Assembly: GCF_002775205.1 (NCBI RefSeq)
Contig: NC_036456.1
Location: 6,525,463-6,589,462, forward strand
From: Xiphophorus maculatus
Taxonomy: Eukaryota; Chordata; Actinopteri; Cyprinodontiformes; Poeciliidae
DNA: 64,000 nucleotides
Direction of reading: 5' to 3'
Under the pieces are notes generated by a model. The model saw nothing but the letters and a program-made list of their open reading frames with translations. It did no database searches and was not told the DNA's origin. Made by a program: the position numbers and the translations under genes. Position 1 is the stretch's first letter. Every line of letters starts with the position of its first letter. This document shows positions 10,804 to 22,917 of the stretch, in pieces.

Positions 10804-12700
10804 AACACCTGTGATTGTCCAGAAAGACACCATTATAAAGGTTCCTATACAAAGCAGCAACAAAACACTGCTTGTGTCAGCAATGGTTTCTGGGATAGAA
10901 AGCAGCATTTTCATTCATTCCCTCAAGTTTCTGAGTAAAAATGGGTCTTTTAAAAGAAGGCACTCTGAGGATTTTCTAACCAGTAATGGCTGAATGAGGG
11001 GCGGTAGAGGATTACATCTGAAAAGCTCACCGATCCGTTTTCAGCTTAATTCTGCAAACTTCATGTTGGATCTTATTACTGTGACCAAATATGTTAATTA
11101 CAGTGGCTGTTTTTGTCTGTTAGGTTTTAATGCAGAAGGAATATTAATCAACGGTCTTGGATTCTCTGATGTCATTCATAGAACATAAATGAATTGGGGT
11201 TGATTTTAATTTGTCTTTCTCCTTGTTTCTGTTGTTAGATAAAGATTGATATTCAAATAAATTAAGAATGATTAAAATCACACTAATGCTTCCTGAAAAA
11301 ACAAATTGATCAAACTCTAATAAAAAGATGCCATAATGCTGGACTGTGTTATACGTGAGTTATTTTTATCTAAGTTGTTGCTGGCCTTCAGATTTCGAGC
11401 CAGGCCTCCCATTGTGACCTTTTCCATTAATATTTTCTAACAATCTCCCAAACATTTGAGCTGAATTGCAAAATCACACCCTTACACTTTAAATCTCACA
11501 CCTATCATACTGAGCTAATTGCTTGCACAAACCACTGTTTGAACCAAAAATCCTCTTATTTAATTCTCTCTATTCATTCTGTCAACTTTTTTATTTTTAT
11601 GTGTGTGGTGCAACAACACAAGTTAGTGTGTGACCTACATCTATGAAACTGACTGATAAATTACATCTGCTCACTGAAATGTAAAAGAAAAGCACCATGG
11701 AGATTGTTCAGCTAGAAAAGGGATGTTAAAAACAATAGATTAAAACTTCTTAAGTTGTTTAAATATGTTTAAAACCCACATTAAATAGTTTTCTATGAGC
11801 TCACTCAATCTAAAGCGGTTGCAGTGCTACATTGCCACCTAGTGGTTGTTTATCAGTATAGCAGCAACTTCATCTCAGTAAAAAGCAACATTATTAAATG
11901 TTGTCCGTTGACCGTAATGAAGTAAACTAGCAACATTTCAGATTGATGGTGTTTAAAATGAGTTTAGCTGATCCTCAGTTCTGCACACAAAGACTATCTA
12001 TGTAACAAAGGCTGAAAAATAGTGATTTATGTGCAGTAAAACTGTGACATATTTGGCTCTGGGTTGGTGACAGAGGAACAGAATCCACACTGGAATTTGA
12101 TAAAGCAGATCATTTCTTTCATCTAACCAGTAAAAAGGCAAATCCTCAGGATAAAAATCCATTTTTGTAAAGCAATGTTGATAAATGATCCAACAAAAAC
12201 CAGAAAATCATTAGTAACTAATAGTGCAGAGAAAGACTTAAGAGAAGCATTTTGTAGGTCACAACTAAAAGGTGCAGAAAACCCAATACCCCGACTCAAA
12301 ATAATGATGTCATTCTGTAACGGTTGCTAGGCAGCCACCAACACAGAGAGCAGGGCTGTGAGAGAGAGTCGAAGCTGCACAGGGACGAGTTTGAACATCA
12401 GAAAATATGTGTATGAAACCTCTGATCGTTTGAAAACCGAACTGCGCAGATCATGTTCACAAACAATGTTTTTAACGAGAGGACAAAGGTTGGAGATAGA
12501 CCTAAATATGAAAACAAACAAACATATTTCATTTTAAGATCGAATGATGTTCAGGTGCCACAGATTTTGAGGACAGATTAACAATAACAACTACAATTAG
12601 CAAGAAGCAACAATAACACACATGTAGGTTATAGATATAAAATGGTAGAAAATTCTGGTATCGACATAGATTTAAACTATATGTATAGTATATGTATATA
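10804..12700. other. 3' UTR of SAMD9-like gene, then intergenic
   Basis: Two AATAAA signals at 11256-11261 and 11319-11324 fit the 3' end of the SAMD9-like mRNA. Beyond about 11345 I see no gene; the sequence is AT-rich with scattered short hairpins. Confidence 0.5.
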
Positions 12701-14549
12701 TGTATATATATTATATTAGTAAAGTTGCTTCTGACTGATTGCACTAATAATTCAAAGATATTGCTGCAGGCTTGTCCGACCAACGCGTTGCAAGAATGAA
12801 GACGTGATGTGATCTGGTGCAGACCACCACCTTCCTGTTCATTTGAGAACCACGGAAACCAAACGGCAGAGGCTGCTGGGCTCGTTTTGAGCATCGGCTC
12901 GACGTCTAAAAACGTGTGTCAGCACAAATATGGGAGAAAAGGAGATTTAAACTGTGAAGAAATAAGAACATCCACTAAAGTGGTCAGGAAGCAAATAAAG
13001 GACAAGACCCAGAAAAAAAAACGCAAGTTAATAAAACAAATACCCAAATACTAATCCGGGATTGATTGCCTTTTTTTTTTTAAAACCCATTCTCTGGTAG
13101 ACTAACAAATAAACAATAGTAACTTTTACATAGTTTTGGGTTGGAAAAATTAACCCAATATGTTAATTTTGCTTCCACTAAGTAAAGCAGCACTGGTTGG
13201 TGCAGTTTGGTTCACTATTTGGACTTTTTCCATCGTAAAATCGCCCCCTGCAACCAACTAAGCCATTCCTGGTACCCTCATCTGTTGTAGGTCGTAGGAC
13301 AATGGCACCGTATGGTTAGGGTGGAGCTGCTGGTGCCACCGAAACCAGTTTGTTAACTGGGACCTATTTCATCGAAATGAAGGATTATTATTGTACTTAT
13401 ACACAAATCTCTGCCAAATCTATTTCCCCCTCAAGAAGTCGCCGCTCACTCTACTCTTGCCTTTCCCGACTCTCTTAGTGACATCGAATTGGGGATGACT
13501 AAGTTCTTTAAATTGGAATGAATGAATGAATGAATGAATGAATGAGTGAATGAATATACTTTGTTAATCCCAGAGGGAAATCCTCACACAAAATGCCTGT
13601 AAAATCAAAATGAATTGATGATTTTGTTGAGTCCAGTTTTTCTGTGCTGACCTCTTATTGAAAGTCTGTTGTCAACAACAACGTTGGTACTAAAATAGCT
13701 GCTGACCTTAAGTTTGATAACCAAAAATGCTGAGACGTCTCTCTGAGAATAAAGCTCTCCTTTACTTTTCTGCTTTCTTCAGCATTAATAATCCAGTAGG
13801 TTTATTACATTTCTCTTTTAATAGGACTGAGCCGGGTCGATGTGTCACCCGTTCTGGGTTTGTGGAGAGGTGGAGGAAGTGGTACACGAAGCCACAACAT
13901 TTCCTCAACCAGACCAATGTGTTGCATGACCGGACTTTAGCTTCACCGTTCTCTACATGCAGTGCAGACCTCCGGCTCCCTTTTCCTTTTCATGAGAAAA
14001 ACAAAACGAAGAAGCCATTAACACCCACATGCTTGGTTTTGCTCAGTGCTCTCCACTTCGCCACTTCTCCGTTTAATACAATTTGCAGTTTCCCTCGTTT
14101 GTGTGGCCAGTGATTTCTCTCTGCTTCAAAACAGATGCAGTGGAAGGTTGAACCGCCGTCACACAACGGGCCTGAGAGCCAAAGTTGGACTGTAGCAGAA
14201 AAACGGGTGGAGCACCTTCACCTTCTAAACGTGAAATTGAACAAAACCCCCAAATAAAATCAATTCACCTCCTAACTAGTTCTGAGGCCCGACACCTCCC
14301 AAAAGCTGCTAACTGCTTTTCTCTCGCTCAAAGTGTCAAACCTCAACTTTCCAACCTCAATCGCCGCTGCTCGCCACAATGGTGACGTGTCAAAAAACAA
14401 AGTTGATTTGAGTCAGCAGTGTGAATATTTGTTGATTGTGATCTCAGACTTACAACATGAGGCTTTAATTGCAGTTATTTGATTGGCTGTTTGCCGTCAG
14501 CTGGGATATGTGGGGGGTCTTGGTCAACTGATAACAACGTCAGCGACTT
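12701..14549. other. upstream region of RNase gene; ancestral copy of a duplicated unit
   Basis: Parts of this stretch (about 12720-12900 and 14330-14540) have recognisable diverged counterparts at 16740-16880 and 17040-17280, in the same order. The RNase upstream region was therefore tandemly duplicated before the palindrome arose. The open frame at 13727-14113 has no protein features I would trust. Confidence 0.5.
13515..13600 (-). mobile_element. LINE 3' tail with (TTCA)n, left arm
   Basis: On the minus strand the sequence ends gatttccctctgggattaacaaagtat followed by about 10 TTCA units. This is the typical 3' end of fish L2/Rex-type LINEs. The right-arm copy has about 17 units. Confidence 0.6.
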
Positions 14550-14599
14550 CCTTCAGTCTCTTCACAAGACAGAGAGCAGAGACGGGCCGACCACGGCAG
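14550..14599 (+). other. non-coding exon 1 of RNase A-like gene (left)
   Basis: A short exon ending ccacggcag|gtgagt (donor at 14600) lies upstream of the coding exon at 15143, which has a good acceptor (cttcttcag). Its 5' boundary is estimated. The duplicate upstream block at 17040-17280 aligns with the promoter just before it. Confidence 0.5.
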
Positions 14600-14639
14600 G
14601 TGAGTCAATATTTTCTCAGCTATAACCGACAATATTTAT

Positions 14640-15010
14640 TTATTTATTTATTTTATTGAGAAATATATGACTGATAAGTCAAGTTTTTTGATTTTCATAA
14701 CTTTATTTAAACATGAACAAAAACAACCCACCCCAAATCAACATGGAGCATCACAGTGTCCACATACAAACCTACATACACAAAGTACAGACAGACATTC
14801 CCAGTCATGGTTCAAAGTGGTCGAAACGGTCGGACAAGCAAATGAATGACATGCTGAGTGTAAAAATGAGAAGAAAAAAATAAATACATAAATTAAAAAA
14901 TGACATTCTCTGTAAGATTGCAGTGGGTTCCAGATCCTCCAGAATTTGTCCGACTTTTGATGAAAGGTCATGGGTCAATGTTTTTTGAAACAACTTTTTA
15001 AATGATGATT
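14640..15010 (-). mobile_element. LINE 3' end (L1-like) in RNase intron 1 (left)
   Basis: Read on the minus strand, the segment has a broken coding end reminiscent of L1-type C-termini (FHQKSDKFWRIWNPLQ), a 3' UTR and an AATAAAGTTATG signal. It ends in an A-rich TATTT-type tail at about 14640. Its family placement is tentative. It is present at the same site in both arms. Confidence 0.4.
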
Positions 15011-15150
15011 TAGGAGTTTTGTTTTTTTAACATCCTAATCACGGCTTCGAAGCGCTCGGCTGTTCAGAGCAACAGCAACGTAACAGCGGCGTGACGAACC
15101 TTTTGAGCTGCATTCAGTAACTTTGAGTTTCTGCTTCTTCAGACAGGAAA

Positions 15151-16203
15151 ATGAAGGTCATCCTGCTGATCGCTGTCATGAGCAGCTGCGCTGTGGGAGA
15201 CGAGGATTTCTTCAACAAATGGCCCTGTCGGGGGTCCAATTCTAAAACTGCTTTCGAGAACTTTAAAAAAAACCACATCCTGCCAAAAAACTTTGATACC
15301 AGCTCAAAATCTGCATGGGAGAGGTGAGTTACTGATGTTAATATTTTTTATTAAAAGGTGAGAATAAACGTCAATAGTTAATTTACTGATATGAAAGCAT
15401 TGCTCTGTAACATTAAAGTCAGAGCTATAAACTTTATTTTAGGCCTCATCTACCTCTAGTTGTATGTGATTCGGTTCAGTCTGAGTTCAAATCAAACTCT
15501 CTCTAAATAGAGGGGGGGACATGAATTTGCTTCCCAAAACATTTATTTTGAGTTTGCTTCGAATGAGAGAAACAATAAAGTGTTTCGGATCATCAGATAG
15601 ATTTGAGTATAAAATAAAAGATGCAGAATAAATACAAACATTTCTTTTCAAACTTTGACAGAACTGCTCCTGTTCCATCCAGATATTTTGACACAAACAT
15701 TTTTTTTTTTTTTTTTACATCTGCATAGTTACATTCATAATGTTAAGTTTAACTGAAAGACTTGTGACATCATGAAAAACCTTTTATTAATGAAATACAT
15801 GAATATTTTTAAATGATATATTTATTTCCCTAGCCGTATCCGAAGCTTGAGACGTTGCGAAATGACACCTCTGACCTTCATCGAGGAATCAAACACCGAC
15901 CTTGTTCTACAAATCTGCAACGGCGGCGGCTGGAACTGGGAGGGCAACTTGTGCACGAGTACCTCAAAAATCCCAGTGTATGTAGTGAAAGTGAACAGGG
16001 TGGATTGCACGATTCTAAATGTCCCGATGAAAACGGACAAACCGGTGACGGTGGCCTGCGACAAAGTTGGCAAGAGATGCCGTCCTGTTCATTTGCAGAC
16101 AAAACAAACTAAGGAGCGAGAGAACGTCACCTGCTCCTCCTCTGCTGCTGCTGACGATTATTGGTCTGATGAGCAATTTAACATCTCAATCAGGATTGGC
16201 TAA
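15151..16203 (+). CDS. RNase A superfamily-like secreted protein (left copy)
   Basis: Two coding exons, 15151-15323 and 15834-16203 (GTGAGT donor, ccctag acceptor), give 180 residues. A signal peptide (MKVILLIAVMSSCAVG) precedes a mature part with the RNase A layout. It has AFENFKKNHI (His42, equivalent of His12), C66 in CEMTPLTFIEES where the family has CKxxNTF, QICNGGG, VDCTI, VACDK, and RPVHL with His144 (equivalent of His119). The Lys41 position is Glu or shifted, so catalysis is doubtful. The usual first Cys (C26) is replaced by Trp-Glu, while an extra N-terminal Cys (WPC) and a KRC are present. The tail of about 35 residues after PVHL is longer than usual, with NVT and NIS glycosylation sites. 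AATAAA is at 16296. Confidence 0.75.
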
Positions 16204-16619
16204 GAGATGATTAACAATACTGGGAAAATTAATTGTTTATATCCTGATGTCCTTATTAACTGCTGAGCAAATTACTGTTGCTTTGAATGTTGCCTAATAA
16301 AGCTCATATGAAATCTGACTTTGTCCTGTTATCCAATCACAGCTCATGTTTTAAAACAGCTCTGCAGTTCTGAGAGTTATTATTAAAGCAGCTATGAAGC
16401 TATTAGCCATTTTGTTCCTAGTTTTTCAATGAATGTTATAACAGCAAAGTTCACTCAAATGCTGATAATTTGTGTTTTGAGTTAGTTGTTCACCAAACAC
16501 ATGTAGACATAATGTAAAAAATGATAAATATCAATAATTACGGTTAATTTTAAGCATTATGATACCTGAATCTGTTTACAAATTCACCATGTCAGCCTTT
16601 AATGTTTAGTTTTTAAAGT

Positions 16620-17690
16620 TAGTGTGTGACTCACATCTAGACCTACATCTTAGCACAAAACAATAATATTCATGTAGATATAAGGCAGATAAAATCTGGT
16701 GTTATTTAAATAGGACATTTGGCTTTAGATAAGTATTAGTGGTAAACGTGGCTCTGACTGATTGCTCTAGTAATTCAAAAATGTTGGTGAAAGTTCGTCC
16801 GACCAATGCGCTGCAACCATGGAAACGGTTTCTGGAAAACCAGATGTGTCAGAGGATGCAGACCGCCACCTTCCTGTTCCTCTTAGCGCAACTTAGCCGG
16901 TGAAACATGTTAAACAGACGCGACTGCACCGAAATGTAAAGCTCCGCAAATTAAACATAAATAAACTCATGTTCTGACAAGTTGTAAGGAAGAAACAAAT
17001 TCAACGACACGCCCAAACCTGCTGAATGGTTTTCACACGATGGAAACGTTTGTTAGCCACAATGTTCCACCCTCAGTCACACCGTCGCTCGGCACCAAGG
17101 TCAAATGTCAGAAAACAAACTCTTGACTTGAGTCAGAAATGTGAAAACTTTTAATTTATGACCGCAGACTAAAGTCATAGGTTAGCATGAAGTCATTCGA
17201 TTTGGCTGCTTGCTCTGAGCCTGGTTACCTGGTGGTCATGGTAACCGACTATAACTATTGGTTATAGTCGTGAACGAAGTGTTTTTGAAGATTATTGGTC
17301 TGACAAACAATTTAATATCTCCATCAGGATTGACTGAGAGGTGATTAAAAACACTTCAGAAATGCTTCTGCGTCATTAAAACCCGTTAACCTGCTCCAGG
17401 AATCCTGTAGAAAACAAAAACGAACAGTTCTTCACATGAAATGATTTTTTCCCCCCTGCATCTTGTTTAACATGGACGTTTAATACGAAAACCTTTTTAC
17501 ATGTCAGTGCAGCTTTTGCTTGTTTCACAAATGTAAAGCTTTGAAATCCGTGTGACATCAAGTGGATCGTTCATAAACCGATTTCCTTATTTACTGTGCT
17601 AAGAAACGTACAATGACTTAGATAAAGTCTAATAAAACTCATATTCCTGCATTAACTTTGTTGTTTTCCAGTCAAAGCTCATTTTTAAAT
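16620..17690 (+). pseudogene. gutted second RNase copy (promoter joined to 3' end), left
   Basis: About 16740-17280 matches the RNase upstream region (12720-12900 and 14330-14540). Positions 17284-17345 match the last coding bases of the RNase gene (DYWSDEQFNISIRIG there, a KQFNISIRID-like version here, then a stop). About 17346-17690 matches its 3' UTR, including an aataaaactcat signal. The exons coding for the signal peptide and almost all of the mature protein are missing, so this is a tandem duplicate that lost its middle. The same deletion is in the right arm. Confidence 0.7.
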
Positions 17691-18105
17691 CGTTCTAACT
17701 AGATAACTATTTTGTTTCTGGACATGTATGCGCATGTTTGTTTTTTTTTCTGATTGCTTGTTTTCTTTCTTTTGAAAACCTGTTTGAAATAAATCAAATT
17801 ATATACAAAAACCTGAATATGTATGACTGGATTAAACTGACTGGTTTTTCTGAAGTAGGTTTATTTACACCCAGTATGTGTTGTAAATAAACTGAATTAA
17901 AAACTGAGGTGTGAATTTACTGCATGGTTCAGAAATGAGATTTTGGGGTTTTATAAATGAACTGAACTGAGTTGAAACGAGTAGAAAATATTCACAGACT
18001 CAAAGAACCGTCAGAAATTCCCGCCTCTTTCTTTTTTTGTCGCTAAATCCCACGTGATTTGTTTTTGAAGTCAGCGCTTTGAAGTTTCCCCGCTGAGCGA
18101 AACAG

Positions 18106-18594
<489 letters not shown>

Positions 18595-18624
18595 CCAGCT
18601 CTGCTGCTGATGCTCCAACACAAC

Positions 18625-18640
18625 GGCTCTTTTAAGAGCC
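18625..18640 (+). terminator. histone mRNA 3' stem-loop (H2B, left)
   Basis: ggctcttttaagagcc, the canonical histone stem-loop, 30 bases after the stop codon. Confidence 0.95.
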
Positions 18641-19064
18641 ACTCACTGCATCTGGAGAGCTTTGATTTATGCACTGAGACATTTAAAGTTATTAAAATAT
18701 GACATGTTTGTCCTGTGATGGCTAAACTGGGAAGCTACATCCAGTCTACAAGCAAAGTGACAGTGCAATTTACTTTGCCATTGCAATCCACTTGTTGAAT
18801 GAAAGTTGGTGGCATTAATATTAATGAAGCCTTTCAAAGCTGCATAATTGTACATTAAATTTATTTTAGATGTTTCTCAGACATGCAAACAAAAAAAGTA
18901 ACTTCTTGACATTAACCTCACAAATATAAATATCTGTGAATAATGATCACAGTTTTCTAATTTGTACAGATTCAGCCTGTGAAGTTGATTTTTTTTTTTT
19001 TTGTCAGAACGTGAACGTTGCTTTTCAAATCCCGTCTTTCATGTTTGCTACAATCTGAGCTCAG

Positions 19065-19181
19065 AGGAATGAGGACAAAACCTGCGTCGGTGTTCAGGTC
19101 CTGCAGCGGCGAGTGAAGGAGTTCAGCAAGGCGGAGAGTTTAGACGGCGCTGAGATTCTTCTGCAACATGACGGCATGTAA
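19065..19181 (+). other. orphan terminal-exon-like fragment (left)
   Basis: After a gagctcag acceptor-like site an open stretch of 38 codons reads NEDKTCVGVQVLQRRVKEF and continues to LLQHDGM and a stop. Composition is more G/C-rich than its surroundings and looks coding. I do not recognise the protein and find no partner exon nearby. It could be a relic exon or a chance frame. Confidence 0.3.
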
Positions 19182-21076
19182 AACTACACCTGAAAAATAT
19201 CAAATATTTTTTACATACTTCCCAGTTCTCTAGTGTTTTTCTTTTCTTTTTCAAGGTTAATCTTTTTAAAATATGTTTTATACACCAATGTTAAATTTCT
19301 GGAAAGTCTAATATATTTTATAAACTAACAGCTGCCATCATAGCTGGGTGTAGTATCCAGATGTGATGCTCTAATGACGAGTAGCACAACTTCAATATAG
19401 TTTTAGTAAGTAACTGCAATAAACGACACAAGTAAGAGCAACAAAGTATTTGGTGAAATGGTTATTATTATTATTATTATTATTATTAACTGCTGTTTCA
19501 CTGATCATAATGTAATATTACCCATTTGTTTCAGCAGACATGAATAACAATGACGTTATGTGCACTGTTAGGTACTTTAAAACCAAAAATGAAAAATATT
19601 AATACAAGACAACAAATAAAGGTTAGATGGAACCTAACAAACATTTATCTGTGTATCATGTTTTATTTTTTTATGGATTAAAATGTGTTCTTCATTCAGT
19701 TAAGTTGCTTGACTGTCTATCCAGGTTGAAGCTACATTTAAACTTTTCAATGATTCATGTTTTATGACTTTTGTTTGAGATAGATAGGGTGTAAGGATAG
19801 ATAAATACATCTCCATAATGATTCCTTATTGTTGCTTATTTTAGATTGTTTGTTACTAATATAATTCTAAATAAAGATTTAATAAAGATTTAAAAATAAA
19901 AAAGGGACATACCACGTGACATATCACGTTTTGTAGCCATTTCTTTACTGTTTAATTTGTATTTTTAATGTTGAAAGTGTTCTTGGGTGTTTTGAAAGGC
20001 GTTGTCAAATAAAATACATTATTATTCTAATTATTATAACACGGTTGGTACAGGAAATAGTGTCACTAGCGCCCCCTTCATTTCCGGAATGAAATAGTCA
20101 TAAGGTGTGAGACTGACAGTGGTCCCTCCCGCCCCTTTCTGTTTGATGCAGCGAGGTGAACTTGGAATTTTTAGCAACATCAAATAAAGTTTCACAACGT
20201 ACACCAAAAACTAACTTGTGTTAGCGACTGTTAAAGTCTCCCAAGCTATTTAAATTCCTGTCAAAACTTTGTAGATGTATTTTTTTTTCATGCATTTATA
20301 ATCAATAAATGAAGGACTGTATTAGTGGATTTTATTATATATTTTTTTTTCTTATTATTTGGTGGAAGCTTTACATAAGCCCATTGGGCGTTGGCATCTT
20401 CCTGCATTGTTTTTTTCTTCATAAAATTAAAAACTAAAAACTGCAGCTTTCCCATTCATTTCCAATCCACCAGCAACTTCTGTCTAGAGTCCATGGAATA
20501 GTCGTTCAAAATACCTATAAAACAAATTACATGGTTTATGACAAACTAGAACTGGAACTTTTATGTCTTTTTCTCTGACCGTTCCCCGCCGTGTTCCTTG
20601 GGATTCATGAAGATCTTTGGTCTCTCCATTCTCTGAAAATCCTCTGATTCAGTTATGAAACAAATGGATTGATGCTGACATTACAGACAATACAACTATT
20701 TCCATATAAAATGGCCTCAATTTGTTTCAACTAGATGTGATTATTTGGTGTCAGAGCCAAGGGACCAGGATCACCTGAAACTAAAACAGTAAGAGCAAAA
20801 AAAAATAACCATGAACTAAAATGTATTTATTCTACAGAAAGAATAAATCAGTCACACTAACACTGTATAACTGAGGAGGCTGGTTGGTCAGTGTGGTAGA
20901 TTTCTCAAACACTGGCATCATCATCATTCCAAAGATGAAGGAAAACTCTGTGATGTCACAACTAGAGTCATGCTTGTGATGTCATCAGCCCTGTATGTAT
21001 GTAACAAACTGCTACCTTCTTGTCATTGCTTCCTGCACTACTGACGAGTTCAGACGTACGCAAAGCGCTTTTTGAA
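19182..21076. other. intergenic, H2B to coiled-coil gene
   Basis: AT-rich. It holds a (TTA)n microsatellite at about 19464-19488. No coding pattern is visible. The 200 bases before 21077 must contain the promoter of the coiled-coil gene, but I see no clear TATA box. Confidence 0.5.
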
Positions 21077-21931
21077 ATGGAGACAGAGAGAATGTTTGAA
21101 TTGACCCAAAAGCTGGCCTCCACCCAAAAAGAACTGGAGGAAACAAAAAATGAGCTGCAGACGCAGAAAACGATTAAGGGGATTTTCATGAAGATGCACA
21201 GAGACTTAAAGACGGAACTAGAGGCAGTAAAGAAGTTTAGCAGGCCAGAAGCTGTAACTAGTTCTGACAAGATGCAGCTGAACTACAATGATGACAAAGA
21301 GAAACGTCTGCAGAGAGAGTTAGAGCAGATGAAGACTTCTTATGAACAACTGAAGTGGACGTATGAAGCGGATGTTTCTGCGCTAAGACAGGAAATCACT
21401 AAACTAAAAAATATTGTGGATCTGGCTAAAATTGCATTCGAAGGACTTAAAGCCAGACATGAAGAAGAAGTTTCTGGCCTGATGCAGCAGGCAGACATTT
21501 TGAGACAGGACGGAGCTAAAGAGAGGGAAGCTTCCTCTCTGAAAATCAATAAGCTTGAAGATGAGAACGAAAACCTTCTAAAAGAGCTGACTGACTTCAA
21601 GAAACTGCACTCTGGCTGTAAATCAGATCTTCAAGACAGAAATGAAAAAGACGCAACCAATAATTCTGACTCTGCAGCCAAAAATCAGGAACATCACTTG
21701 GAGGAAACCAAGTCAGAGGACAGTGATGTTCCTCATACATCTAACAAGCAGATAAATGATTTGGTGGTAGAGAGAGAACCTGAGGCCACAGAAGTGAGAG
21801 ACAGCTGTGTGGCAAATCGGTCAGAGGAACCAGTGGAGGCAACGGGCAAGAAAACCTCCGTGTGGAAAAGGGTACAAGATAGTTTTAGGCTGAAAAAATC
21901 ACAGCAGAAAAAAACCAAGAAAAAATCTTAA
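21077..21931 (+). CDS. unrecognised coiled-coil protein (left copy)
   Basis: 284 residues in one exon. I start at the ATG in gaaATGG (METERMFELTQKLAS), ignoring a non-ATG upstream extension. Residues about 1-200 are heptad-rich, charged coiled coil (QKELEETKNELQTQK, EKRLQRELEQMK, ALRQEITKLKN). About 200-260 is acidic and Ser/Glu-rich. The C-terminus is strongly basic (SVWKRVQDSFRLKKSQQKK then TKKKS), which could be a nuclear signal or membrane- or nucleic-acid-binding helix. No signal peptide or membrane segment is seen. I do not recognise the family. The frame is kept open in both arms with only about five replacements, which supports coding. AATAAA lies at about 21990. Confidence 0.65.
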   Translation: METERMFELTQKLASTQKELEETKNELQTQKTIKGIFMKMHRDLKTELEAVKKFSRPEAVTSSDKMQLNYNDDKEKRLQRELEQMKTSYEQLKWTYEADVSALRQEITKLKNIVDLAKIAFEGLKARHEEEVSGLMQQADILRQDGAKEREASSLKINKLEDENENLLKELTDFKKLHSGCKSDLQDRNEKDATNNSDSAAKNQEHHLEETKSEDSDVPHTSNKQINDLVVEREPEATEVRDSCVANRSEEPVEATGKKTSVWKRVQDSFRLKKSQQKKTKKKS

Positions 21932-21999
21932 TAGAGCAACAAGGAGAAAATGTCTAGAGAATTTCTGAACCGTTTGCAAAACCCCAAAATAAATCTCTT

Positions 22000-22535
22000 A
22001 TTTTAGACCAGAAAAAAAAAAAATGGCCGTGGGTTTTCTCCGGGTGCTCCGGTTTCCCCCAGATTTCTAAAAACCATGTAAATTTTGATGATTGCCCAAT
22101 GTAACGTGTCCTCAAGAAAGGTATTAATTTCTATCAAATTTAATTTGCAAACGGTTCAGATTGGAGAAACATTTGTGGAGAGAAAAGAAAACCTCTAAAA
22201 CAAGCAACTAGTTAAAAGAGTCCAGGTCAGAACCATTTTCAAAACCCCAAATTACATCTTATATTTTAGACAAAAAAAAAGGTAACCACGGTGATGCAGT
22301 GGTTAACACGACATCTTCACAGAAAAGAGGCCTTTGTTCTCAACCAGGCGCCTCTTTCTGTGGGAGTTTGTCTGTTCTCCCCGTGTTAGTGGAGGGTTTT
22401 CTCCGGGTGCTCCGGTTCCCCCAGGATTTCAAAAATGATGTAAATTGGGATGATTGACTATAATGAACATTGTCCTCAAGAAATGTAGCATTAATTTCTA
22501 GAAAACTGAATTTGCAAACTGTTCAGATTAGAGAA
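22000..22535 (+). repeat. duplicated dispersed teleost repeat (left)
   Basis: Two related blocks (about 22019-22170 and 22285-22530) carry the common fish repeat pattern ending gttttctccgggtgctccggttcccccag. The second includes the ggtgatgcagtggttaacac head. Both continue into similar unique-looking tails (cctcaagaaa...ttaatttct...ttgcaaac.gttcagatt.gagaaac), so the block was tandemly duplicated here. Confidence 0.6.
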
Positions 22536-22553
22536 ACATAATGTCAGGTGAGA

Positions 22554-22917
22554 GTTGCTCTCCACACGTTGCTCTCCACAAGTTGCTCTCCACAGGTTGC
22601 ACTCCACACGTTGCTCTCCACAAGTTGCCCTCCACAGGTTGCCCTCCACAAGTTGCTCTCCACACGTTGCACTCCACACGTTGCTCTCCACAGGTTGCCC
22701 TCCACAGGTTGCCCTCCACAGGTTGCCCTCCACAAGTTGCTCTCCACAGGTTGCTCTCCACAAGTTGCCCTCCACAGGTTGCCCTCCACAGGTTGCCCTC
22801 CACAAGTTGCTCTCCACACGTTGCACTCCACACGTTGCTCTCCACAGGTTGCCCTCCACAGGTTGCCCTCCACAAGTTGCTCTCCACACGTTGCTCCCCA
22901 CAGGTTGCCCTTTGTCA
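22554..22917 (+). repeat. 14-bp minisatellite, about 26 units (left)
   Basis: The unit is gttgc(t/c/a)ctccaca(c/a/g), repeated every 14 bases from 22554 to 22904. Units differ mainly at two positions, giving a variant-repeat code. Because 14 is not a multiple of 3 and no unit variant contains a stop, several frames stay open on both strands; these are not genes. Confidence 0.95.

Noticed and set aside
13727-14113. 128-codon frame between SAMD9-like and RNase genes
   Set aside because: No domains or signal peptide. It persists in both arms only because the arms are nearly identical.
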